Shown piece by piece: positions 1-7,034 of a stretch of DNA of 8,616 bases; the first letter of the stretch is position 1; each line of letters begins with the position of its first letter. This DNA is from Clostridiales bacterium. Its GTDB lineage: Bacteria; Bacillota; Clostridia; Lachnospirales; Lachnospiraceae. The notes under the pieces were generated by a model. It saw only the letters and a program-made list of their open reading frames with translations, searched no databases and was not told the DNA's origin. Location of the stretch: the NCBI GenBank assembly GCA_021203115.1, contig JAJQBV010000223.1, positions 1 to 8,616 on the forward strand. The letters run 5' to 3'. The translations under genes were made by a program, and so were the position numbers.

Positions 1-986
1 GTGTCGGCCGGCATGCCGATTCCGAGGTTGATAATATTACCTTTTTTCAACTCCATCGCACAGCGTCGGCAAACCACCTTGCGCTCGTCAAAGGGCAGCG
101 GCTCTATGCTGTCCAGCGGAATCCGGATATGTCCGGAGTAGGACGGCTGCCAATAATCTCCCTCCGCCTGCCAGCAGGATTTCGGATCCTTCGCCTGAAC
201 AACATAATCCACCAGATGCCCGGGGATCTTCACCGCTTTCGGATTCAGCGTCTCCTTTTTCGCCAGATACTCCACCTGAACAATCACGATACCGCCGGTG
301 TTTTTCGCGGCAGCGGCAACGGAAAAGCCCTCGTTAATTACGCTCTCATGCTCAAAGGAGATATTGCCGTTCTCGTCCGCGATCGTTCCGCGCAGCAGTG
401 CAACGTCGCACTTAAATCCCGGATAATACAGGTATTCTTCCCCCTCAAAATGAACCAGCTTGACAACCTCCGACTCCGCAGCCTTCGCATTCATCCGGCC
501 GCCTTCCACACGCGGATCGACGAATGTGCCGAGACCGGTCTTCGTGATCAGACCCGGCCGGCCGGCGGCAATTTCCCGCCACAGATTAATGATTACACCC
601 TGCGGCAGGCAGTGAGTATCAATCAACTCCTGTCTTGCCTGATCGCAGAGCGTAAAGGCGCTTCCGATATGCGCGCTGGTCCACTTTGTGATCAGGCCCG
701 GCCCCGCCTCGCCCAGCCGGGTCACGCCACGGGCTCCGTGGTCATTGTCCGGCTCCGGCAGCGGGTTTCTGTCCCAGCCGTCGAATTTGTTTCCGTATCC
801 CCAGTCTCCCATCGCGCTGCCCTGCTTCAGATTCAGTCCGCAGGGATGACCGGTCTCCCGGTAACAGTCGCGAATCGCGCAGGCGATCTCCTCCGCCCAG
901 CCGGACAGCCCCATACCGGCAATGCCGACCGTCGCTCCGTCGGGAATCAGCTCTGCCGCCTCTCTCGCAGTGATAAATTTCGCCAT
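1..986 (-). CDS. CoA-transferase, fused alpha/beta (acetate/propionate CoA-transferase, YdiF-like family), partial
   Basis: Reading from the ATG at 986-984 gives 328 residues, open to the window edge, so the C-terminus is missing. The family (about 520 residues) moves CoA from an acyl-CoA to a free carboxylic acid through a glutamyl-CoA thioester. Visible family marks are the N-terminal ITAREAAELIPDGATVGI opening, the GLITKTGLGTFVDPR stretch at about residues 145-159 followed by GGRMN, the DENGNIS loop near 204-210, and the start of the second domain at NIINLGIGMPAD (317-328). The catalytic glutamate is expected further on, outside the window, so activity cannot be judged. The start is supported by a GGAGGAGA ribosome binding site just upstream. 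The gene is divergent from the acyl-CoA dehydrogenase operon and shares its control region, which suggests it activates that enzyme's substrate. The substrate is unknown; propionate/acrylate-type and aromatic-acid-type roles are both possible. The family call is firm. Confidence 0.9.
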   Translation of the reverse strand, partial: MAKFITAREAAELIPDGATVGIAGMGLSGWAEEIACAIRDCYRETGHPCGLNLKQGSAMGDWGYGNKFDGWDRNPLPEPDNDHGARGVTRLGEAGPGLITKWTSAHIGSAFTLCDQARQELIDTHCLPQGVIINLWREIAAGRPGLITKTGLGTFVDPRVEGGRMNAKAAESEVVKLVHFEGEEYLYYPGFKCDVALLRGTIADENGNISFEHESVINEGFSVAAAAKNTGGIVIVQVEYLAKKETLNPKAVKIPGHLVDYVVQAKDPKSCWQAEGDYWQPSYSGHIRIPLDSIEPLPFDERKVVCRRCAMELKKGNIINLGIGMPAD

Positions 987-1049
987 TGAAAATCTCCTCC
1001 TTTTCTTTTATCAAAAGTGCACAATTCTGATCGCTCGTTTTTGTCACAT

Positions 1050-1063
1050 AAATCCGGAAAAAT
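1050..1063. repeat. 14-bp repeat AAATCCGGAAAAAT, copy 1
   Basis: This 14-base sequence is identical to the one at 8162-8175. Here it lies just upstream of the -35 box of the plus-strand promoter. The core TCCGGA is a palindrome. Its presence in the two control regions suggests a shared binding site, but this is inference. Confidence 0.4.
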
Positions 1064-1067
1064 CATG

Positions 1068-1096
1068 TTGACAAATGCAGAATGTCCGTATAAAAT
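1068..1096 (+). promoter_or_regulatory. Promoter for the acyl-CoA dehydrogenase-etfBA operon
   Basis: A perfect TTGACA -35 box (1068-1073) and a TAAAAT -10 box (1091-1096) are separated by 17 bases. The predicted start of transcription is near 1103, at the first base of the tandem palindromes, and leaves a leader of about 130 bases. The consensus quality suggests a strong promoter that is controlled by repression rather than activation. Confidence 0.65.
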
Positions 1097-1102
1097 TTAA
1101 TC

Positions 1103-1125
1103 GAACAAGTTCATAGAACATGTTC
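1103..1125. promoter_or_regulatory. Tandem GAAC-NN-GTTC operator between the divergent promoters
   Basis: Two palindromes, GAACAAGTTC (1103-1112) and the perfect GAACATGTTC (1116-1125), are separated by ATA, so their centres are 13 bases apart. They lie between the two facing -10 boxes and over or just after both predicted transcription starts. This is the position of an operator for a dimeric repressor of the TetR, MarR or GntR kind. A third copy lies at the lysR promoter (8141-8150). The regulator that binds is not identified. Confidence 0.5.
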
Positions 1126-1135
1126 ATTTTTCCAC

Positions 1136-1164
1136 ATTATAATACGGTCGGTCAGTAAAATCAA
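1136..1164 (-). promoter_or_regulatory. Promoter for the CoA-transferase gene (minus strand)
   Basis: On the minus strand a TTGATT -35 box (1164-1159) lies exactly 17 bases from a perfect TATAAT -10 box (1141-1136). The predicted start of transcription is near 1129, which leaves a leader of about 140 bases before the ATG at 986. The two GAAC-NN-GTTC palindromes lie just downstream, where a bound repressor would block this promoter. Confidence 0.6.
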
Positions 1165-1223
1165 GTGTTTCTCCGAAGAATCTTTTCCTGTTTTTACACG
1201 GCCGTCCGATCATTCATTTTTGT

Positions 1224-1231
1224 AAAGGAGG
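1224..1231 (+). promoter_or_regulatory. Ribosome binding site that fixes the acyl-CoA dehydrogenase start
   Basis: AAAGGAGG lies five bases before the ATG at 1237. The frame is open further upstream to an ATG at 1165, but that start has no such site and would add 24 residues (MFLRRIFSCFY...) that do not fit the family. Confidence 0.8.
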
Positions 1232-1236
1232 CTTAT

Positions 1237-2379
1237 ATGATTTTATCCGAAAAGCATCAGATGATGCGCAGGCTGTATCGGCAGTTCGCTGAAACCGAAT
1301 TTACAACCGAGCTGACAGACCGTCTGGAGGAAACCGGTGAATTCGACTGGGACATCCACAGAAAGATGTCGAAATACGGATTTATGGGCGTGAAAATTCC
1401 GGTCGAATACGGCGGACAGGGCGGCGACTCCCTCGCCTATGCGCTGCTTGTGGAAGAGTTTGCACGGGTCAGCCCCGTTCTCTCCATCTACGCCAATACT
1501 TCTAATTCCCTGGGCGGCGGTCCTCTTCTCCTGTGCGGGAATGAGGAACAGAAACAGAAATACCTCACACCGACCGCAAAGGGCGAAAAGATCATCGCCT
1601 TTGCCCTTACGGAGTCGGGCGCCGGTTCCGATGCCGGCGGCACGCAGACGACCGCCGTGCAGGATGGGGATTATTTTATCCTAAACGGCCGCAAGACATT
1701 TATCTCCAGCACGCCGTTCGCAGACTACTGCATCGTCTATGCAAAAACCGATCCCACCCAGAAAGGCAGCCGCGGGATCTCCATGTTCATTGTTGACATG
1801 ACGCTTCCCGGTGTCAGCTGCGGCAAACCGGAAAACAAAATGGGTATCAAAGGTTACCCCACCAGCGATGTCATTCTGGAGGATGTCCGTGTCCACAAGA
1901 GCGACCTGCTCGGTCCTCTGCACAAAGGATTCGCGGTTGCCATGAAGACACTGGACGGAGGACGGCTCGGCATGGCTGCACAGGCAGTCGGCATTGCCCA
2001 GGGCTGCCTGGATGAGTCTATCAAATACGCCAAAGAGCGCAAGCAGTTCGGCCGCCCGATCGCGAACTTTCAAGCAATCAGCTTCATGATTGCGGACATG
2101 GCGACAGAGCTGGAGGCAGCGCGTGAGCTGGTCTACAGCGCAGCAGAATTAAAGGACGCCGGAAGCCCGGAGACAAGCAAGCGCTGTGCCATGGCGAAAT
2201 ACTATGCCGCGGAGGCGTGCAACCGCATCGCCTACAAGGCCGTTCAGATTCACGGCGGTTACGGATATATCAAAGAATACAAGGTGGAGCGTCTCTACCG
2301 CGACGCCCGCATTACCTCCATCTATGAGGGCACCAGTCAGGTACAGCAGCTCGTCATCTCCGGCAGCCTGCTGAAATAA
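1237..2379 (+). CDS. Acyl-CoA dehydrogenase (short-chain / enoyl-CoA reductase type)
   Basis: A 380-residue FAD enzyme of the butyryl-CoA dehydrogenase family, the usual length for this class. The N-terminal helical domain carries YGFMGVKIPVEYGGQGGD (47-64). The FAD/substrate signature AFALTESGAGSDAGG lies at 121-135, and KERKQFGRPIANFQA (266-280) and AVQIHGGYGY (335-344) form the flavin-binding C-terminal domain. The catalytic base is the glutamate of IYEGTS (E364), so the active site looks intact. Electrons pass to or from an electron-transferring flavoprotein, and etfB follows at once, as in acrylyl-CoA, caffeyl-CoA and aryl-acrylyl-CoA reductase clusters of anaerobic Clostridia. The direction of the reaction and the acyl group cannot be read from the sequence; reduction of an enoyl-CoA as electron sink is the likelier role in this setting. 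The stop is TAA. Confidence 0.93.
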   Translation: MILSEKHQMMRRLYRQFAETEFTTELTDRLEETGEFDWDIHRKMSKYGFMGVKIPVEYGGQGGDSLAYALLVEEFARVSPVLSIYANTSNSLGGGPLLLCGNEEQKQKYLTPTAKGEKIIAFALTESGAGSDAGGTQTTAVQDGDYFILNGRKTFISSTPFADYCIVYAKTDPTQKGSRGISMFIVDMTLPGVSCGKPENKMGIKGYPTSDVILEDVRVHKSDLLGPLHKGFAVAMKTLDGGRLGMAAQAVGIAQGCLDESIKYAKERKQFGRPIANFQAISFMIADMATELEAARELVYSAAELKDAGSPETSKRCAMAKYYAAEACNRIAYKAVQIHGGYGYIKEYKVERLYRDARITSIYEGTSQVQQLVISGSLLK

Positions 2380-2397
2380 GAGAAAGGAGCCTTGACT

Positions 2398-3198
2398 ATG
2401 AAAATTATTGTTTATGTAAAACAGGTCCCAGACACCGCCGGGAAAGTTGCGGTAAAGCCGGACGGCACGATGGACCGTGCTTCCATGCCGACCATCATCA
2501 ACCCGGATGATATGAACGCCGTTGAGGCTGCCCTGCAGCTGAAGGATGTTTACGGCTGCCGTGTTATCGCAGTCAGCATGGGACCGTTCCCGGCCATGGA
2601 TATGCTGAAGGAATTAAAAGTGATGGGTGTAGACGAGGGCGTTCTGATCTCCGGACGCGAGTTCGGCGGTTCAGATACATTCGCCACCAGCCAGATCATC
2701 GCCGCGGCCATCCGCGAGATCGGCATTGAGGAGGACGACATTATCCTCTGCGGCCGCCAGGCCTTCGACGGCGACACCGCGCAGGTCGGCCCACAGATCG
2801 CGGAGAAACTGCATCTCCCGCAGCTCACCTATGTAACAGATATCAGGCTGGAGAACGGCGTTCTCACCTGCAAGCGTATGCTGGAGGACGGGTATATGGT
2901 CATTCAGGCAAAAACTCCCTGCCTGCTGACCTGCATCAAGGAGCTGAACACGCCCCGCTATATGACCGTAAAGGGAATTCTGGACTGCGATAAGGAGCCC
3001 ATCGTTGTTATGGATTACGAGCGCCTGAAGGATAACCCGCTGATCGAATCGGATACGATCGGCCTGAAAGGTTCCCCGACCAATGTATTTCGTTCTTTCT
3101 CACCGCCGGTCAAGGATGCCGGGCAGATGCTGGAAGGAGATCCGAAGGATACGATTCCGTCCCTGTTTGCCACACTGGCTGCCAAACACATCATCTAG
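2398..3198 (+). CDS. etfB: Electron transfer flavoprotein beta subunit
   Basis: A 266-residue EtfB, the normal length. It opens with MKIIVYVKQVPDT and INPDDMNAVEAAL, then VSMGP in the nucleotide-binding loop, and carries the signature CGRQAFDGDTAQVGPQIAEKL, which is typical of Etf proteins from anaerobes that work with acyl-CoA dehydrogenases and includes the electron-bifurcating type. Whether this one bifurcates cannot be decided by eye. The start is the ATG at 2398: AAAGGAG (2383-2389) lies eight bases ahead of it, while the in-frame TTG at 2392 is too close to that site. It begins 18 bases after the dehydrogenase stop and ends in TAG, 17 bases before etfA, so the three genes form one operon. 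The ordinary TAG stop here matters when weighing the in-frame TAG at 5239. Confidence 0.93.
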   Translation: MKIIVYVKQVPDTAGKVAVKPDGTMDRASMPTIINPDDMNAVEAALQLKDVYGCRVIAVSMGPFPAMDMLKELKVMGVDEGVLISGREFGGSDTFATSQIIAAAIREIGIEEDDIILCGRQAFDGDTAQVGPQIAEKLHLPQLTYVTDIRLENGVLTCKRMLEDGYMVIQAKTPCLLTCIKELNTPRYMTVKGILDCDKEPIVVMDYERLKDNPLIESDTIGLKGSPTNVFRSFSPPVKDAGQMLEGDPKDTIPSLFATLAAKHII

Positions 3199-3215
3199 GA
3201 GAAAGGAGAAAAACT

Positions 3216-4309
3216 ATGTCTACCTATAACAATAAAGATATCGACGCCTTTCGCGGCGTATGGGTTTTCTGCGAACAGCGCGGCGGCGCACTGATGCCCA
3301 CGGACTTCGAGCTGATCTCCGAAGGCCGCAAGCTGGCGGATGAGCTGGATACCGAGCTGTGCGGCGTTCTGCTGGGTGATGCAGTGGAGGGAATTGCAAA
3401 GGAGCTCGGCGGATACGGCGCCGACAAAGTCTATGTCTGCGAAGATCCGCTTCTGAAGGATTACACGACAGACGCTTATACAACCATCATTTGCCAGCTG
3501 GTACAGGAATACCGGCCGGAAGCGCTTCTGATCGGAGCCACCAACATCGGCCGCGATCTCGGTCCGCGCCTCGCAGCCTCCATACCGGTCTCTGCGCGGA
3601 CTGCACCAACCTGAATGTCAACACGGAAAAATATATCGAATTCCTCGCTGAGAACTCTACGCTGAACACGGATACCATTCCGATCGTGGAAGGAGACCGG
3701 GGACTGAAGATGACGCGCCCCGCCTTCGGCGGACATCTGATGGCCACCATCATCTGCCCCCGCATCCGCCCGCAGCTGGCCACAGTACGGCCGTGCGTCA
3801 TGAAAAAAGCACCCTTCGATGCGGCAAAGGCGGAGGCCTGCGCCATCGTCAAACCGGACTTTACCCTGACCGAAGGTGACCTGACAACCAAAGTGCTTGA
3901 GGTTGTAAAAGAGACGCGCGCCATGGTAGATCTGACCGGAGCAGAGGTCATCGTCACCGTCGGATTCGGCATCAGCAAAGACCACGAGAAAGCCATCTCC
4001 ATGGCAGAAGAGCTCGCGGACATCCTCGGCGGTGTTCTCGGCGCTTCCCGCGCGGTCGTCGATGCCGGATGGCTGACCGCGGATCATCAGGTCGGCCAGA
4101 CCGGAAAAACCGTCCGCCCGAAGATCTACATCGCTCTCGGCGTCTCCGGCGCCATCCAGCACAAAGCCGGAATGCAGGACAGCGAGCTGATCATCGCCGT
4201 AAATAAAAACGCCTCCGCACCCATCTTTGAGTGCGCAGACTACGGAATTGCCGATGACCTGTTCAAGGTACTACCCCTGATGATTGAGTCAGCAAAGCAA
4301 TATAAGTAA
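3216..4309 (+). pseudogene. etfA: Electron transfer flavoprotein alpha subunit, frameshifted
   Basis: AAAGGAG (3202-3208) precedes the ATG at 3216. The first frame encodes the N-terminal domain up to GATNIGRDLGPRLA, then runs into nonsense and a TGA at 3612-3614. The homologous sequence resumes in another frame at LHTGLCADCTNLNV (codon 3578-3580 onward) and continues to TAA at 4307-4309 through the full FAD domain: GASRAVVDAGWLTADHQVGQ, TGKTVRPKIYIALGVSGAIQ, and NKNASAPIFECADYGI. The family pattern at the break is LAARLHTG, while only CTC-GCA-GC-CTC-CAT is present. This fits loss of four bases (or one base plus a missing residue) at about 3573-3580. No slippery heptamer suggests programmed shifting. 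With the break repaired the protein would be about 365 residues. Either the gene is truly broken, leaving the dehydrogenase without its partner, or this is a sequencing or assembly error. There is no N-terminal ferredoxin domain, unlike CarE of caffeate reduction. Confidence 0.88.
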
Positions 4310-4329
4310 GCCTTCTTCAATCCTATCTA

Positions 4330-4380
4330 CGCCGCTGTCCCTGCTGAAAAGCAGAGGCAACGGCGATTTTTTCTCTTTTT
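4330..4380 (+). terminator. Rho-independent terminator of the etfBA operon
   Basis: CGCCG (4330-4334) pairs with CGGCG (4361-4365). An inner CTGCT-GAAA-AGCAG hairpin (4341-4354) stacks on it, and TTTTTT-C-T-C-TTTTT follows from 4367. It lies 20 bases after the etfA stop. Confidence 0.75.
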
Positions 4381-4391
4381 CCAAAATACAA

Positions 4392-4434
4392 AGACTGCTG
4401 CATTATGGCTCATCAGCCGGAAATGCAGCAGTCT
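4392..4434 (-). terminator. Hairpin terminator for the SnoaL-UGSC operon
   Basis: Perfect 13-base arms AGACTGCTGCATT (4392-4404) and AATGCAGCAGTCT (4422-4434) enclose a further GGCT/AGCC stem (4407-4410 with 4415-4418). It lies 24 bases beyond the minus-strand stop at 4459. Read on the minus strand it is followed by TTGTATTTTGG, a moderate T-tract, so it most likely ends the minus-strand operon. On the plus strand only a weaker, more distant T-rich run follows. Confidence 0.6.
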
Positions 4435-4458
4435 CCATCTACATTATTTTAATTATTA

Positions 4459-6144
4459 TCAGTAGGGCAGATACGTAGGTACTAAATCACTGTACTCTTC
4501 CACCAGTGCATCCCAGTTCTCCGGCAGATCAATCTTCACACAGGCCGGTCCGCCATGCTCACCGCCGCCTGCAAGATTAATACATGTCGCGTCGTAATCA
4601 CTTCCGGCTACAACGATCATCATATGATCTGTGGACCAGAACTTCTTTGCGCTTGCATTATGGTCAAACGGGAGTTGGACATTGCTTGGCAGATGATTAT
4701 TCTCAATCATCCAGCGGTAATTAATCTCCGTCGCCGGCTGTCTGCAATATTCACAGACGTAATCCAGCACTTCCTCCTGAGACTTAAACCCTTCTCTCGC
4801 CAACGCTCTTGCAAAACCCGGCGTCATCATATAGCAGCATCCGCGATCCCATCCCTGATAATGGATATAAAACATCGTCTGGAAGCAGCTCTCTGCGTTA
4901 AAACCGTGTCCCTCTGTGCGTTCCTGCGGCCAGAACATGGTAACGGCGGAATCCTCTGCATCAATACCGTAGCGCACATGCAGCGGAGGCCACGGACTCA
5001 TCTCCATATTATCGCCGATGCATACGCCCTGGCGCGCCTCATGGCCCGGCTCGCACTTATCCTCAACCATCGCCCGGACACCCGAGATATTCATGATGAT
5101 ATAGGAATATGCTCTGGCAATCGCAGCAGATGCCTTTGAGTATGAACTCAAAGCCGCTCCGTCCATACTTACGCCGATCTGTTTGGCCACCTTTCCGCTG
5201 ACTGTAATCAACGGGAACCAGCTCGCCACGGAACAGGTCTAACCCTCCAGATGTATATTCGGCTCAACAATCGCCTTTACGGCCGCAATCAGAACCGGCA
5301 GATAGGTGGGCAGGCATCCGGCCATGACAGCATTGACTGCGATCTTCTCCACTGTCGCCTCTCCCATCATAGGCGGAATCTCAGCCACCACATAATCCCG
5401 CGGGAGATCCGTTCCCCGGAGCATCTCCTCAACAGCCTCCTCCGTCGGTGCATTGATCGGCAATCCCGTCGTCCAACCCATCCTGTAGAAATAATCCGAG
5501 ATATCTCCGGCCTTTCCGTCATATTCGAAGGGTTCCGCCATGGAGTTGTCCTTGACAAAAGGTGTTTTCTCCTCCTCCGTCAACGGGCTGGTCAGTGCCG
5601 CAATCACCTCATCCACATGCGGTGCCAGTCCCGGGCGAATCACATGATCGATTACATTCTGATCCAAAACCGGAACAAAGCTCAGATCCTTGATCTTTGT
5701 CCTGACAAAGCGAAGGTTCGGAACCAGACGGGAAGTCGCTGACTTCTGCCCCACATCACAGAGATCCTCCTTGACCAGCATCACTGTGGGAACCCCCAGC
5801 TTTTCTATGTATGCACAGTTGTAGGCATGGAACATGCAGCAGGATCCCGCATCTCCGTATGCGCCGATGACAGCGTCAACGCCCACCAGCCACTCTTTGA
5901 TTGTCCTGTCAAACTCCGGATCCTTGTAAATCTCGGAAGTGTCCCTCTTATACTGCAATGCCTTGAATTTCAGCGTCGGATACTTCTCCTTCAGCAGTTC
6001 AGATAAAACCTCCAACATCAAAGGGGAATGTCCCTTAAAATGTGCGAGAAGTCCGATTGTCTTATTCTCCATTGTGTCCAGTCTCGGCGACAGAGGCTTT
6101 GCGCCCTGCGCGTTGACTGTTGCCCACGGGCTATATAATTTCAT
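4459..6144 (-). CDS. UGSC-family (selenoprotein-related) protein with an in-frame TAG at codon 302
   Basis: The frame runs from the ATG at 6144 to TGA at 4459-4461, 562 codons, with one internal stop, TAG at 5241-5239. Before it are 301 residues ending NIHLEG; after it TCSVASWFPLITVSGKV continues in the same frame to residue 561. N-terminal domain (about 24-190): KTIGLLAHFKGHS, then GAYGDAGSCCMFHAYNC (94-110) and KLGVPTVMLVKE. This matches the redox loop of the UGSC family, where the first motif residue is selenocysteine or cysteine; here it is alanine 99. Second domain (about 218-561): GWTTGLPINAPTEEAVEEML, then GEATVEKIAVNAVMAGCLPTYLP (261-283), crossing the TAG without a gap relative to the family pattern as I recall it. 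Biochemical function is unknown. If TAG is not read, the products are a 301-residue fragment and perhaps a 256-residue one from GTG 5229, whose only upstream GGAGG is about 14 bases away. It lies 20 bases after the SnoaL gene. Confidence 0.72.
5239..5241 (-). other. In-frame TAG codon inside the UGSC-family gene
   Basis: Read on the minus strand the codons run CAT CTG GAG GGT TAG ACC TGT TCC GTG GCG. Coding sense with the family pattern is kept on both sides. Candidates are a pyrrolysine codon, a suppressed or read-through amber codon, a nonsense mutation, or a base error. It is not TGA, so selenocysteine is excluded. I saw no convincing stem-loop just downstream. Confidence 0.85.
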
Positions 6145-6151
6145 TTTCCGA

Positions 6152-6158
6152 CTCCTTT
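6152..6158 (-). promoter_or_regulatory. Ribosome binding site that fixes the UGSC-family gene start
   Basis: On the minus strand AAAGGAG lies seven bases before the ATG at 6144. The frame is open to a GTG at 6171, but that start would place this site inside the gene and overlap the preceding stop region, so 6144 is preferred. Confidence 0.75.
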
Positions 6159-6164
6159 CCGTTC

Positions 6165-6989
6165 TTACCACATGCGATTTTCGATATCATATTCCGTCTT
6201 TCCGATCAGATCCTCATACCCTCTCATCGGCCAGTCAATATCCTCATCACGCCATGTGTCATACGGCAGCGGCGCAACCGGCACCGGCACCTTCCGCTGT
6301 GTCTGGTTATACGGCTGATGGAACTTCATCGGCTTGTGGAACGGCGCGTCCTGAACCGCTGCTGCATCCTCGCGCTTATTATAGCTGGTGCGCTCTGAAG
6401 TAGCACCCGTATCATCCACCCAGCTCTTGTAGTAATCACAACGCATATCTCTCCACCATTTCAGATGCCTGATCTTCCACTCCCCGTTGATCTTGATAAA
6501 ATCTCCGCTGTATTTTCCCCAACACCAATAGGCAGCCATCGGAGCCATGCCCGGCTTATAGCACTCCGGCGCAGAGTGATGGTGATCCTCATAATAGGTT
6601 TCAAATCCCGGAGACATAAACACCGCCCTCGCGGTCTTTCCGTCCTTCGCCACCTCGATGATCGGCGTCATCACACAGTGCATGAAAAACGCACCTTTCG
6701 CAAAACGGGCAGTGCCGAGGATTTTCAGAAAAATCGTCTCAATGCCCTCTCTCCCGACAAACACTCCGGAATCTCCCACATCAAAGCTCACATCCGGAAG
6801 ATCCAGCGCAAACAAATTCAGTTTTTGCGGGAAAGTGATGGGATAATGCAGATACTTATATGCGTGCATGACATTCTTGATCTGCTCCTTGTCCTCCAAT
6901 GTCTGCAGCCTGCGCTTATCCTCCTTCAGTGAGTCCACTTCCGCCTGAAGGCTTTTCATCTGTTCCAAAATCTGATCCATTGTTTCCAT
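6165..6989 (-). CDS. SnoaL-like / NTF2-fold protein with N-terminal coiled coil
   Basis: A protein of 274 residues, longer than a bare SnoaL domain (about 130-150). Residues 1-35 are heptad-like and charged (MDQILEQMKSLQAEVDSLKE), a likely coiled coil. The fold follows at about 33-190: DKEQIKNVMHAYKYLHYP, GREGIETIF, FFMHCVMTPIIEV, KTARAVFMSPGFETYY, then WCWGKYSGDFIKINGEWKIR and HLKWWRDMRCDY, the usual strand pattern of NTF2-like dehydratases and isomerases. Y44 and H104 fall where the tyrosine and histidine of the bile acid 7-alpha-dehydratase BaiE lie by eye, so a lyase or dehydratase role is possible but unproven. A histidine/acid patch EDHHHS (134-139) and a proline-rich tail (234-260) are extra. 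The ATG at 6989 has AAAGGA upstream. It is first in an operon with the UGSC-family gene, which starts 20 bases after its TAA. The substrate is not known. Confidence 0.8.
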   Translation of the reverse strand: METMDQILEQMKSLQAEVDSLKEDKRRLQTLEDKEQIKNVMHAYKYLHYPITFPQKLNLFALDLPDVSFDVGDSGVFVGREGIETIFLKILGTARFAKGAFFMHCVMTPIIEVAKDGKTARAVFMSPGFETYYEDHHHSAPECYKPGMAPMAAYWCWGKYSGDFIKINGEWKIRHLKWWRDMRCDYYKSWVDDTGATSERTSYNKREDAAAVQDAPFHKPMKFHQPYNQTQRKVPVPVAPLPYDTWRDEDIDWPMRGYEDLIGKTEYDIENRMW

Positions 6990-7034
6990 AACAACCGTTC
7001 CTTTCTCTGTTAATACAGTTATTCTTATAAATTA

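Noticed and set aside
129..989. Long plus-strand open frame of 286 codons
   Set aside because: It is the complement of the CoA-transferase gene. Its translation shows no family features and it has no ribosome binding site.
742..1047. Minus-strand open frame of 101 codons overlapping the CoA-transferase start
   Set aside because: Out of frame with the CoA-transferase, with arginine/glycine-rich nonsense typical of a shifted reading. The true frame is the one starting at 986.
1165..1236. Upstream in-frame ATG start for the acyl-CoA dehydrogenase
   Set aside because: No ribosome binding site there; AAAGGAGG at 1224 points to ATG 1237, and the added residues do not fit the family.
3560..3614. 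Programmed ribosomal frameshift in etfA
   Set aside because: No slippery heptamer or clear downstream structure was seen, and residues are missing from the family pattern at the junction, which fits a deletion.
3476..4162. Minus-strand open frames opposite etfA (228 and 178 codons)
   Set aside because: Shadows of the etfA coding strand without recognisable domains.
4555..5139. Plus-strand open frame of 194 codons
   Set aside because: Complement of the UGSC-family gene; the minus-strand reading matches the family pattern.
4459..5229. The second half of the UGSC-family gene as a normal independent gene
   Set aside because: It would start at a GTG in mid-domain, with its only GGAGG about 14 bases upstream and inside the preceding codons. 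A continuous frame with one TAG explains the sequence better, though reinitiation cannot be excluded.
5239..5241. Selenocysteine at the internal stop of the UGSC-family gene
   Set aside because: The codon is TAG, not TGA, and it lies about 200 residues after the position where this family carries selenocysteine, which here is alanine.
6465..6932. Plus-strand open frame of 155 codons
   Set aside because: Complement of the SnoaL-fold gene, with no supporting signals.
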